A stretch of DNA of 64,000 nucleotides from Methanothermobacter sp. CaT2 (GTDB taxonomy: Archaea; Methanobacteriota; Methanobacteria; Methanobacteriales; Methanothermobacteraceae), in NCBI RefSeq assembly GCF_000828575.1, contig NZ_AP011952.1:1582501-1646500 (forward strand), given 5' to 3'. The notes under the pieces are model-generated. The model did no database searches. It was not told where the DNA came from and saw only the letters and a list, made by a program, of their open reading frames with translations. Shown here piece after piece: positions 1-8,542 of this stretch (positions are counted from its first letter, which is position 1; each line of letters starts with the position of its first letter). The position numbers and the translations under genes were made by a program.

Positions 1-886
1 CAGCATTCTCTGTGTAAACCCTGTTGAGGACATCATTTACTGATGTCCTTATAAGACGTCCTCCGGTGACATTCTCCAGCGACTTTGATGCAACCACCGA
101 GGACACAATGGGACCATCAGAGGATTTCAGGTAATGGTCTGCGAAAATCGATAGTATGGTCTGGTCCCTTATGAGTTCACCCCTCTCATCTATGAAGAAG
201 ATGGTGTCCCTATCGTTATCCAGTATAACCCCCATATCTGCGCCGGTTGCCTTCACAACATCTGCTATCATGGATATGCTGGAGGCATTCGCAAGGGGAA
301 AGTTTTTACCAAATAGCGACCCTCTGAATGTTATGTTTATGGTCTGACAGTTGAGCTGGTTGAGTATATCTGCCTCAATGTTCCATGGGGACCCCTCATC
401 GTAACCCAGGACCACCATAAATTCACGGTTTTCTACAGAGGGTGATATGAATTCAAGTATGGATTTGATATAGGAGTCAAGGTAGTTATTGACATATCGA
501 AGCTTTCCAAGCTGATTCCAGTCTGCATAAACTGTGGGGCGTTGTTCAAGCGGAATTTCATGGTTGCTGAGGAGTTTTATGTTTATTTCATCTGCTCTCA
601 GTGGGGATCGGGAGACATTTATCATCAGATGACTGTCAAACCGCTCCATGTGGTGATGTATAACAGGGACCGTGGAAACACCAAAATCAATAACATCAAC
701 TCCAGCAGCCATCAATCCTGTTCCTATGGCCCTCTTTATCATCTGAGATGGTGTATGTGCATCTCTACCTATCAGGACACGCCTGCAGCTTACGTAGTCA
801 CCTATCAACATCCCAAGGTTGAGGGCAAACGAGCAGTCTATGTCCCGGTTAACAGACCCCCTTATATCCTGGACGTACCTCGCCAT
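1..886 (-). CDS. Phosphohexomutase (phosphomannomutase/phosphoglucomutase family), divergent, 3' end outside window
   Basis: The gene begins with ATG at 886, five bases after the stop of the upstream nucleotidyltransferase, and runs off the left edge, so about 295 residues are visible. The fold is recognisable: an N-terminal IRG element (MARYVQDIRG), RVLIGRDAHTPS, an active-site loop near residue 95 reading INVSRSPLRADEINIKLL, and a metal loop reading ILDNDRDTIFFIDERG. Family members convert hexose-6-phosphates to hexose-1-phosphates through a phosphoserine in a TASHNP loop and a DGDADR metal loop. Here the serine and three aspartates remain, but the SHNP histidine and asparagine and the DGDADR arginine are changed. 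The partner gene suggests a role in making a sugar-1-phosphate for NDP-sugar synthesis. Whether it is an active mutase is uncertain. Confidence 0.8.
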   Translation of the reverse strand, partial: MARYVQDIRGSVNRDIDCSFALNLGMLIGDYVSCRRVLIGRDAHTPSQMIKRAIGTGLMAAGVDVIDFGVSTVPVIHHHMERFDSHLMINVSRSPLRADEINIKLLSNHEIPLEQRPTVYADWNQLGKLRYVNNYLDSYIKSILEFISPSVENREFMVVLGYDEGSPWNIEADILNQLNCQTINITFRGSLFGKNFPLANASSISMIADVVKATGADMGVILDNDRDTIFFIDERGELIRDQTILSIFADHYLKSSDGPIVSSVVASKSLENVTGGRLIRTSVNDVLNRVYTENA

Positions 887-891
887 TGGAA

Positions 892-2046
892 TCACTGTTC
901 AGCCACGATGGGATAATCTGAGTCAAGCAGGGAACCTGAGAGTATCCTGAGGTTGTTGCTGACGCTGCAGTGGGACCTGATAATGGTTGATGGTTCCAGG
1001 AGGGCACCACGGCCTATAATGGCACACCTTTCAACGATGCAGTTCTCTCTGATATCGCAGAATTCATCAATAACACAGTTTACAAGCTGGGAGCCTTCCT
1101 CAATTCTGCTACCATCAAAAATAACAGAACCCCTCACGAAGCTGTCACTTCCCACATAAACTCCGGGTCCAATCACGGTTTCCCTGCCTACGAATGCCCC
1201 ATCATCTATCTCTGCACCATCACCTATAACCACGGGTCCAGCTATACGAACCCCCTCACCTATAACCACATCCTGACCCACCCATATGTCTCCAAATCGA
1301 CCTGGAACCTCATTTAAAAGTTTACCTTCAGGCTGGGGTGTTATCTGACCATTGAGGGTGTCATGGTTGGCCTTAAGGAACGTATCTGGTTTACCCGCAT
1401 CATTCCAGTAACCACTGAAAACGAATCCATATACCCCCCTGTTCTCCTCTATCAAAACAGGGAAAATGTCAGCTGAAAAGTCAGAGTTTCCTTCGGGTAT
1501 GTAATCAAAGATCTCAGGTTCCATGACGTATATGCCCGCATTTGCGATTTTGCTGAAGACCTCCTCTGGACTGGGTTTCTCATGAAAACGTGTTATTCTC
1601 CCATCATCATCGAGAACCGCTATGCCGTAATGTGAAGGGTCATCAACTGGTGTGAGGGCCACGGTAACAAGTGCATTCTTCTTTCTGTGGAAACTGACCA
1701 TTTGCTGGAGGTCAAGGTCAAAGAGCACATCTCCACTGAGGACGATAAAGGTCTCATCCATATCACTGGCCGCTGCCCTAACACCCCCTGCGGTTCCAAG
1801 GGGCTTCTTCTCGGATGAAAACCTGAAATCAAGGTCAGGATACCTTGAGGAGACATATGAACTTATCTGGTCCTCGAGATACCCCAGCGTCATTATAATC
1901 TTACTGTAACCAGAATCAATGACCCTCTGAATTATATAATCCAGTATGGGTCTATTTGCAACAGGTACAAGTGGTTTGGGTCTTGAAAATGTTAAAGGTC
2001 TTATCCTTGTACCCTTACCCCCCGCCATGACAACCACAGATGTCAT
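892..2046 (-). CDS. NDP-sugar pyrophosphorylase with C-terminal left-handed beta-helix
   Basis: This 384-residue protein has a nucleotidyltransferase domain (residues about 1-230) starting with GGKGTRIRPLTFSRPKPLVPV, the signature of glucose-1-phosphate thymidylyltransferase and mannose-1-phosphate guanylyltransferase enzymes. The rest is a hexapeptide-repeat region (residues about 250-370, with runs such as VVIGEGVRIAGPVVIGDGAEI) expected to form a left-handed beta-helix. Such proteins join a nucleotide to a sugar-1-phosphate with release of pyrophosphate. The exact sugar and base cannot be read from sequence. It lies directly upstream of a phosphohexomutase, which would supply its substrate. 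No ribosome site precedes the ATG. A TATA-like AATACTTATTA about 27 bases upstream suggests a leaderless transcript. Confidence 0.88.
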   Translation of the reverse strand: MTSVVVMAGGKGTRIRPLTFSRPKPLVPVANRPILDYIIQRVIDSGYSKIIMTLGYLEDQISSYVSSRYPDLDFRFSSEKKPLGTAGGVRAAASDMDETFIVLSGDVLFDLDLQQMVSFHRKKNALVTVALTPVDDPSHYGIAVLDDDGRITRFHEKPSPEEVFSKIANAGIYVMEPEIFDYIPEGNSDFSADIFPVLIEENRGVYGFVFSGYWNDAGKPDTFLKANHDTLNGQITPQPEGKLLNEVPGRFGDIWVGQDVVIGEGVRIAGPVVIGDGAEIDDGAFVGRETVIGPGVYVGSDSFVRGSVIFDGSRIEEGSQLVNCVIDEFCDIRENCIVERCAIIGRGALLEPSTIIRSHCSVSNNLRILSGSLLDSDYPIVAEQ

Positions 2047-2099
2047 GGATAATATTATGTTGGCCTCATCTAATAAGTATTTTCAGCCAGTGTATAATA

Positions 2100-2233
2100 T
2101 GTTATGAATAAATAAACTTATTTTAAGATAAACTCTGGGAAACGTTAAGAAATAAACCTATTTTAATGTTATGAATAAATAAACTTATTTTAAGATAAAC
2201 TCTGGGAAACGTTAAGAAATAAACCTATTTTAA
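2100..2233. repeat. Perfect 67-bp tandem duplication (two copies)
   Basis: Copy one is 2100-2166 and copy two is 2167-2233, identical over 67 bases. Inside each unit the 16-mer AATAAAC(T/C)TATTTTAA occurs twice, giving four copies at 2111, 2151, 2178 and 2218. The second unit includes the last codons and the TAG stop of the OtsB-like gene, so the duplication grew from its 3' end into the gap after it. The unit is AT-rich and encodes nothing obvious. Confidence 0.95.
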
Positions 2234-3019
2234 GAGCCATTTAAGAAATTTGAGGACCTCGGGAACCCCTGACACATAAAAGGAGGCCGAATCCTTTATT
2301 TCATCGGGTATCTCCTTTGAGAGCACAATCACTGATGCAGCTTTGAGTCCTATTTCAGATTCTAGTTTTCTGAGTTCCCTGAAGGCATCGGCATCGGTGA
2401 CGTCGTCTCCAAGGTACACTGCAGATGATACGTCTGATTCCTCTATGATTTTCCGTACTATGAGGCCCTTGTTGTACGCCACTGGGGGTTTGAGCTCAAC
2501 AAGCATTCTCCCGTGATCCACACGTATTCCTCTGGATTCAGGCATCTCTCTTAGAGTATCCATTATCCTTTTCTCTGTCAGTTCCGGGTCAGTGCACTGC
2601 CTGTAATGTATGGAATAGCAGATACCCTTATCCTCGAATATGATATTCTCATCGGGGGATTTCTCCTTGAGTTCAAGGGCACATTTTTTGATGAGGGGAA
2701 TGTACTCCTCAACCTCTCTGAAGCGCTCATACCTCCCATTTACAATGTACTCAAGGCCATGGTTTCCAACATATATTGCCTCTGGAACACCTACCATCCT
2801 GAGTGCCTCATGCACGGGCCTTCCACTTATAAAGGCAAGTACACTGTAGCGTTCTGAGATTTTCCTGAGAACATCCCTCATCTCTTCATCTACGCGGGCT
2901 TCAGAGGGTGTTGGTGCTATTTCACTTATTGTACCGTCGATATCAGTGATTATAGCTGTCCTGCCGGGATTCTTCAGGTATTCGAGTTCATGAAGAAAAT
3001 CAAATAAATACTCAGGCAT
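2225..3019 (-). CDS. otsB: Trehalose-6-phosphate phosphatase-like HAD phosphatase
   Basis: The product belongs to the OtsB branch of the HAD superfamily. It has the nucleophile motif DIDGT near residue 26, AFISGRP (motif II region), the VGNHGLEY segment typical of trehalose-phosphatases, and a GDDVTDADAF acidic motif near residue 204. The reading frame is open further upstream, but ATG at 3019 is chosen: AAAGGTG precedes it at proper distance, it gives 264 residues (the family norm), and it overlaps the upstream gene by eight bases, typical of coupling. Family members release trehalose and phosphate. No trehalose-6-phosphate synthase is in the window, so the true substrate may be another sugar phosphate. 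The 3' end lies in a tandem duplication. Confidence 0.85.
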   Translation of the reverse strand: MPEYLFDFLHELEYLKNPGRTAIITDIDGTISEIAPTPSEARVDEEMRDVLRKISERYSVLAFISGRPVHEALRMVGVPEAIYVGNHGLEYIVNGRYERFREVEEYIPLIKKCALELKEKSPDENIIFEDKGICYSIHYRQCTDPELTEKRIMDTLREMPESRGIRVDHGRMLVELKPPVAYNKGLIVRKIIEESDVSSAVYLGDDVTDADAFRELRKLESEIGLKAASVIVLSKEIPDEIKDSASFYVSGVPEVLKFLKWLLK

Positions 3020-4080
3020 CAAGGGCACCTTTAATTCTGTTGAATGTGATGTAGGGGTCGCTTCCGATGACTGAACTTCCAAAGAGTTCCATACCGCCCA
3101 TATCAGATGATGCTGATGCAATGTTTCCACGGTCTATGATTCTTATGATGCCAGGGATCTCCATTTCTGCATTAAATGGGTGCATGGACATGTTGAAGCT
3201 GTAGACGCCACATTCATCTATCAGGCACCTTAATATCTTGAAGAGGTGATTCTGGAGATCAGAATCCCTGGAGGCATCTGTCTTAAAGTTTATGATGATC
3301 TCCTTTTCCTTAAGGGGGGTTATACTTGCATATACACACGCAGCTCCTGTTTCAGCACCAAGTCCAAGGGCCTGGTGGACTGAAAAGACATCATCATGGT
3401 ATGATGAACCATAACGTTCCCTGTATCTCCTGGAGACATCATCAAGGAATGCAATCCGTGCATAGGGTCTCCTGCCCAGGAGAAGCTGCATGTGGCCGTG
3501 GATCTGGGATGCCCCTGCCCGTGGGAGGCAGTTCCATACCAGGAATGGAAAAATGAAATCCTGAGGATTTCTCTGCCATTTTAAACCATTCTGAGGCGGT
3601 TATGAGGTAATCTGAGAATTCCTCCAGGGTGAAGTCAAGGGGGTCATGTTTTCTGAATATCAGAAGGCCGCTCCATGCATCGTACTTGGCTATGTTTGAT
3701 GCTGTAATGGAGTGCTTTCCCACAACACGTCCGAAATCATCTTCAGGTGTGTACAGTTCTGGTTTGCAGAAGTCACACCTCTTTTTATCCTCGATAAGTT
3801 CATCAAGAACCTTTCTGGCGGGTTCAGTATCCATGGCAGGCTTTTTAAGGCGCATGGAATTAAAAAGTGATCCTTCACCAGTCCAGCGGTTGTATGTGCT
3901 TATTATCCTTTGATTTTCAGCAGATTCAATAAATTTTGTCCCAAACCTCTCTTTGAGGCTTTCACTCACCTTAAGGTGTCCTTCACCACATTCAACATGG
4001 TATATGCGGTTGAATATCTCATAGAGGTCCTTCTGCTCTCTTTTGAGATCCAGGAGATGGTCCTTGAGATGGGTTATCAT
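3012..4080 (-). pseudogene. GalT/HIT-superfamily nucleotidyltransferase-like gene, frameshifted
   Basis: Two overlapping minus-strand frames, 3442-4080 and 3012-3491, together spell one protein of about 355 residues. The upstream part has a CDFC pair and the segment IAKYDAWSGLLIFRKHDPLDF. The HxHxQ motif (ASQIHGHMQ) of galactose-1-phosphate uridylyltransferases is encoded in the second frame, just before its first ATG. Reading through needs one base removed from the run of three As at 3556-3558 (T on the coding strand). After that SSGF continues as IFPFLVWNCLPRAGASQ, a good family match. GalT-like enzymes transfer nucleotidyl groups between sugar phosphates, which fits the neighbouring sugar-nucleotide genes. 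Either the strain has lost the gene or the consensus carries an indel error. Confidence 0.8.
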
Positions 4081-4104
4081 GGTAAATGATATAATTATTC
4101 AGAT

Positions 4105-6033
4105 TTATCCGTTTTTCTGAAACTTTTCAAGTATCCTGCGGTAAACCATCCTCTCATCGTCACCTGATTTCTCATATATCATCCTTATGATCAGCTCAGG
4201 GGTGCTCCTTGCAAGATAGTTTATCCTGGGTGTTCTATCCACAATGAGATTATAGTTCTCATCAAGCCCCCTTGCCTCGATACCATCAACCCGCACATCC
4301 ACGTACTTGAGTATTTCACGGGCCATGTGGGTCACAATAACTGCAATGGATTCAGATTCCATTATGAATTCTATGAAGGTTGCTATGATCTTCACTGCGG
4401 CATCAAGTTCGGTTATTGCCTCAAGTTCATCGAGAAGTATGAGCTTTGAGCTTCCACTCATTGTCACAGGGGTGAAGGTCCTTATGAATGACTCGAAGGC
4501 ACCTGCATCCAGGGACCTCTTCTTTGAGATGAAGTGAATCTCCTCAACTGGCCTTACCCTGGCCTCAAGTGCACATACTGGAAGCCCCATCTGGGCCATC
4601 ATTGTCACCTGGGCAAGTGTCTCAAGAAGGGTTGTTTTTCCCCCACTGTTGGCACCGGTGAGGAGCACAACATTATCAGGGTTACCCAGTTCATAGTCAA
4701 TTCGCTGCGGTTCTTCTGATCCAACAAGGTTGAGGTGCAGTGCCCCCCTGAGGATGATCTCATCACCGAATTCCGGTTCAATGAGCCCGTAATCATGTGC
4801 GAAGAGGCCAAGGGCGAAGCGGTAGTCAAATTCCATCAGATCCCTTATTTCATTTTCAACGGCTTCTCTGAGTTCACTGAGCCTTGATGCCGCATCGACC
4901 CTCCTTTCAAACCTCCTTATATTTCTTGATGCTGATTCAAGACGTTTAACCCTTTCGAGTTCCCGCTGATCGATCTTGAGGGGATACGATTTTATGAAGG
5001 GATCGAACTCAACACCTGTCTTTCTCTTTATCATCTCACAGGCCTTTTTGAGGACATCATTGAATATCCTCTCCAGTTTACCGGTCATGCCCTGATTGAG
5101 GAGGGCCAGGACCTCCTCGCCTTTAAGGTCAATATCCTTTATGAGGTTCCTTAATTCTGAATCAGCCCATGCCTTCACAGAGTTCACGGCCTCATCAATG
5201 TCAACTTCTTCCTCTTCAAGGTTACCCAGATCATCCATTATTGCGACGACCTCATCAAGACAGGTTTCCATACCCAGAATCCGTTTGATTTCAAGGGCAC
5301 CGCGCAGGAGGTCAATGTTCGCCCTGAAGTATCCGAGGACATCCTCCGGCACAATCTCATGTCGCTCTGAATCTGCTGTGACCATCACCGTGTTGAAGGT
5401 GTCCTCCAGGTCAATCATTCCCTCGGAGTAGACATAGATTATCAGCTCGTATTCATCGAGTTCGCCCTGTTCAGGGTTCATTATCACGGGATGGTAACGG
5501 TTGAGGCCCATGTCTATCATGTGATCATAGTCCTCTCTTGTCTCCACCAGTATGGCCCTTGATGGATTGAATGGGGGCTGGGGGTTTTCAGGCCTTTTAA
5601 TTTTTTTCAGGAGATCCCTTAAATCTTCAACAGGTAGTTCAGAGACCATTTTCTTTGATTCCATGACCATTTCAACATGGCTCTTAATGGCATCAGTATC
5701 TGTTGAGGGGTGGAGAAGCATTAGCCGGTTACGGGCATAGTCGGTATGGGCATATGAACTGATGGTCTCAACTATTTCCTGGTAAATCTGAAAAGCCCTT
5801 TCAGTTTTCAGGAAGGAGGGAACAGGATTTCCCAGGAGTTCACGGGTTATTTCGATGGCCTTGCGCTGACTTATACCTTCAATTGATGCGATTCTATCAA
5901 TTTCAAGGTTTTCAACCGCCTTTAAAAGCTCCTTTTCTCCCCCGAGTTCGTCTATTATCTTCTGCGCCAGCCTTTCCCCTATCCCGCTGACATCTGTGAG
6001 GGCTTCCCCGACAGAATTCATGGACTTCATCAT
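4105..6033 (-). CDS. MutS2-like ATPase with N-terminal helix-hairpin-helix
   Basis: A helix-hairpin-helix region fills residues about 8-70 (VSGIGERLAQKIIDELGG and ASIEGISQRKAIEI). A long helical core follows, then a MutS-type ATPase domain near residues 450-600 with Walker A TGANSGGKTTLLET, Walker B KLILLDELEAITE and a VIVTHMARE histidine switch. It lacks the MutS mismatch-recognition domain and a C-terminal Smr domain. Archaeal relatives are annotated as MutS2-like proteins, with inferred roles in recombination or branched DNA. The frame opens at GTG 6039. ATG 6033 is preferred because AATATATATGAA at 6056-6067 puts a TATA box about 27 bases upstream, which fits a leaderless message. Confidence 0.85.
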   Translation of the reverse strand: MMKSMNSVGEALTDVSGIGERLAQKIIDELGGEKELLKAVENLEIDRIASIEGISQRKAIEITRELLGNPVPSFLKTERAFQIYQEIVETISSYAHTDYARNRLMLLHPSTDTDAIKSHVEMVMESKKMVSELPVEDLRDLLKKIKRPENPQPPFNPSRAILVETREDYDHMIDMGLNRYHPVIMNPEQGELDEYELIIYVYSEGMIDLEDTFNTVMVTADSERHEIVPEDVLGYFRANIDLLRGALEIKRILGMETCLDEVVAIMDDLGNLEEEEVDIDEAVNSVKAWADSELRNLIKDIDLKGEEVLALLNQGMTGKLERIFNDVLKKACEMIKRKTGVEFDPFIKSYPLKIDQRELERVKRLESASRNIRRFERRVDAASRLSELREAVENEIRDLMEFDYRFALGLFAHDYGLIEPEFGDEIILRGALHLNLVGSEEPQRIDYELGNPDNVVLLTGANSGGKTTLLETLAQVTMMAQMGLPVCALEARVRPVEEIHFISKKRSLDAGAFESFIRTFTPVTMSGSSKLILLDELEAITELDAAVKIIATFIEFIMESESIAVIVTHMAREILKYVDVRVDGIEARGLDENYNLIVDRTPRINYLARSTPELIIRMIYEKSGDDERMVYRRILEKFQKNG

Positions 6034-6055
6034 ACCCACTATGAGGAGTTACTGG

Positions 6056-6067
6056 AATATATATGAA
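6056..6067 (-). promoter_or_regulatory. TATA box of the MutS2-like gene
   Basis: An AT-only core (AATATATAT) sits 23-34 bases upstream of ATG 6033 in the 77-base gap after the U32 gene. No ribosome site lies between it and the start, so transcription probably begins at or next to the start codon. Confidence 0.5.
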
Positions 6068-6116
6068 TTCAGAGTGCACATGGAAAGTATTCCAGGTGGG
6101 CATCTGTAAGGACCCA

Positions 6117-8513
6117 TTATTCTGCAAGACCCCTCCTGAAGTGTGATGCCGTTACCCCTGAGGGACTTTCCATTACAATGCGCTCCTTGATATCCAGTAT
6201 CCTTTCAGGTGATTGGAGGGCACTCACATATGATTCAACAAGTAACCCGGTCCTTCTGGGGGATTGAATACGGCAGTCGATGGAGAAGTTCCTGAAGCCC
6301 GCACCAAGAAGGGAGGGTAAAAAGTCAATGAGGCAGGTCTCCCTTGAATTCATGATTACCGTTTCACAGCCAAGGAGCTGATTTATGGGAAATACAGCGC
6401 CCCTACTGTCCATGATCCCCCACCTGGAATCGGTGGATGTATCGAAGTCAGGGGGTGCAAGTTTCCAGAGATTGTCCCGGGTCACCATTGCGGTGAGGTT
6501 CCCATGGACGATTATTTCAGAGGGTACCTGAATCCTCTGAAGGTCCTTCCAGGATAGTTCAGGTGAGAGGGTCAGGAGGTGGAACTTGCCTGATAGGAGG
6601 GCCGCTGATCGGCTGTTGAAAATGTTGAGGGCGGGTGATCCATAAACCTTCACATCACAGTTTATCAGGTCAGGGATACCGTAACCACCCACCATGAGGT
6701 CCATGGAGAGGTCCCCTTCAATTTCAAGGAGTCTTTCAAGGAGCCAGTCATGGGTTATGTCAGGCCACTTCCATACAGTTTCAGCACCGTATCTGGATGA
6801 AACCTCAGAGGCCCTCTCCAGAACACCTATGATGTCGTCATCATCACAGATCCTGAAGTCACCATGAACCTGGGGTTCCAGGTAAACCCTACCTGCACCG
6901 GCCCTCAGGGCGGATTTCATTGCCTTGAGGTCCTCAACATAGACGGATATACAGGGCTCCTCTGGAAGTCTCCTGGCAGGGTGATCAAATTCAGGCTTTG
7001 GATGGTGATGGTGGGGTCTTCTCTCTCTGAGTATCCTTCTTTCGACCCTCATCAGAAGTTCCCTTCTGAGGGCGTTGAGGCGGCTGAGAGGGTAGAATAG
7101 CCCCCCAGGGTACCTGAATTCGGTTAAGGTAAGTCTGAATGGTTTATCCCCGGCCCTCAGCAGGTGGTCCTTTATTGTATCCCCCTGGAGTGGTCTTTTG
7201 AGGGCCCTCTCAAACTGTGTTTCAACCGATTCCCTGAGCCTCAACCCATTCATCATCCATTCTGCGGTTAGATCCACCATTCCCTCTTTATCTGCAGTGA
7301 ATTTCAGTTCAATATCCCAGCACTTTCCTGGAGATGATCTTTTGAGTTTTTCAGTGAATTGCTGGAGGCTCTTCCGCCCTGTAAGGTAAACCCGTGTACC
7401 CTCTTTTACAGGTCCTGAAGGAACTGAGAGTAAGCTGCCATCGTAGCTATGGGCATGGACATACATTCCTTTACCTGTTCCCTGAAAGAAGAGGCCATCA
7501 CCTGGTTCTGGCTTTATACGGGAGGTTATCCTTATATGGGCCCTGCCACCTGTGTACCTTTCAACATGGCCCACAGGGAGGCCCCTGTCACCTGGGTATT
7601 CCCGTCCCATGAAGTTCTCCCTGAAGAGGTGTCCTCCGGTGAGTGTCCTGTTGAAGGTAAGCCTTAGCTTCTCAAACTCCTCCTGTGATGGCTTCCACCC
7701 ACCCCTCTTTATCTCATCAAGGGCCCTTCTGTAGACGCTCACTGTGGTGGCAACGTATTCAGGGGACCTCATCCGTCCCTCTATCTTCAGGGATCGGACT
7801 CCGGCTTCAACCAGTTCCTTGAGGTGCATGTAGGCTGAGATGTCCCTTGTGGATAGGAGGTACTCCTCCCTTAGTGGCACCCTCCTCTTTGAGGGTTTTA
7901 ACTGAACGAGTTCATACCTCTTTCTGCATGGCTGGGCGCACCGGCCCCTGTTGCCGCTTCTACCACCTATAAATGAGGATAGAAGGCACTGGCCAGAGTA
8001 ACTGTAGCATAGGGCTCCATGTATGAAAACCTCAAGCTCCACGTTTGATTCAGTCGCTAGGGCCCTGACCTCATCAATGGAGAGCTCCCTTGCAAGTATA
8101 ACCCTCTCAAGGCCCATCTTCTCAGCCCATCTTATCCCCGCCCTGTTGTGTACGGTCATCTGGGTTGAGGCATGGAATGGGAGGTCAAGGGATAACTCAT
8201 CCCTCAGAACCAGGAGTGCGGGGTCCTGTATGATCACAGCGTCCGCACCTGCACTGGAGAGTTCCTGGAGGTATTCAGCAACATCTGAAAGTTCAGAGTC
8301 CCTTAGGAGGGTATTGACAGTTACATACACATTTCTGTCATGCAGGTGGGCGTATTCCACTGCCTCACGAATTTCCCGCAGGCTGAAGTTCTCTGCATAA
8401 TGCCGTGCACCGAAGTCCTTCCCTGAGAGGTAGACGGCATCGGCCCCTGCATTGATGGCGACCCTGAAGGAATCAGGCGAACCTGCAGGTGCAAGGAGTT
8501 CAGGGATTTCCAA
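6117..8513 (-). CDS. U32 family peptidase-like protein (DUF3656-type long form)
   Basis: The N-terminal half (residues about 4-290) is a TIM-barrel-like U32 domain beginning ELLAPAGSPDSFRVAINAGA. The U32 signature EVFIHGALCYSYSGQCLLSS is followed by GGRSGNRGRCAQPCR, whose cysteines are typical of U32 proteins now tied to RNA hydroxylation (TrhP and RlhA in bacteria). The rest matches the long form of the family. Its job in archaea is not established, and peptidase annotation is historical. The start is TTG at 8513, supported by GGAGGT eight bases upstream. The length of 798 residues is normal for the long form. Confidence 0.88.
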   Translation of the reverse strand: MEIPELLAPAGSPDSFRVAINAGADAVYLSGKDFGARHYAENFSLREIREAVEYAHLHDRNVYVTVNTLLRDSELSDVAEYLQELSSAGADAVIIQDPALLVLRDELSLDLPFHASTQMTVHNRAGIRWAEKMGLERVILARELSIDEVRALATESNVELEVFIHGALCYSYSGQCLLSSFIGGRSGNRGRCAQPCRKRYELVQLKPSKRRVPLREEYLLSTRDISAYMHLKELVEAGVRSLKIEGRMRSPEYVATTVSVYRRALDEIKRGGWKPSQEEFEKLRLTFNRTLTGGHLFRENFMGREYPGDRGLPVGHVERYTGGRAHIRITSRIKPEPGDGLFFQGTGKGMYVHAHSYDGSLLSVPSGPVKEGTRVYLTGRKSLQQFTEKLKRSSPGKCWDIELKFTADKEGMVDLTAEWMMNGLRLRESVETQFERALKRPLQGDTIKDHLLRAGDKPFRLTLTEFRYPGGLFYPLSRLNALRRELLMRVERRILRERRPHHHHPKPEFDHPARRLPEEPCISVYVEDLKAMKSALRAGAGRVYLEPQVHGDFRICDDDDIIGVLERASEVSSRYGAETVWKWPDITHDWLLERLLEIEGDLSMDLMVGGYGIPDLINCDVKVYGSPALNIFNSRSAALLSGKFHLLTLSPELSWKDLQRIQVPSEIIVHGNLTAMVTRDNLWKLAPPDFDTSTDSRWGIMDSRGAVFPINQLLGCETVIMNSRETCLIDFLPSLLGAGFRNFSIDCRIQSPRRTGLLVESYVSALQSPERILDIKERIVMESPSGVTASHFRRGLAE

Positions 8514-8542
8514 GTACTGTTACCTCCAAACAAAATAAGGAT

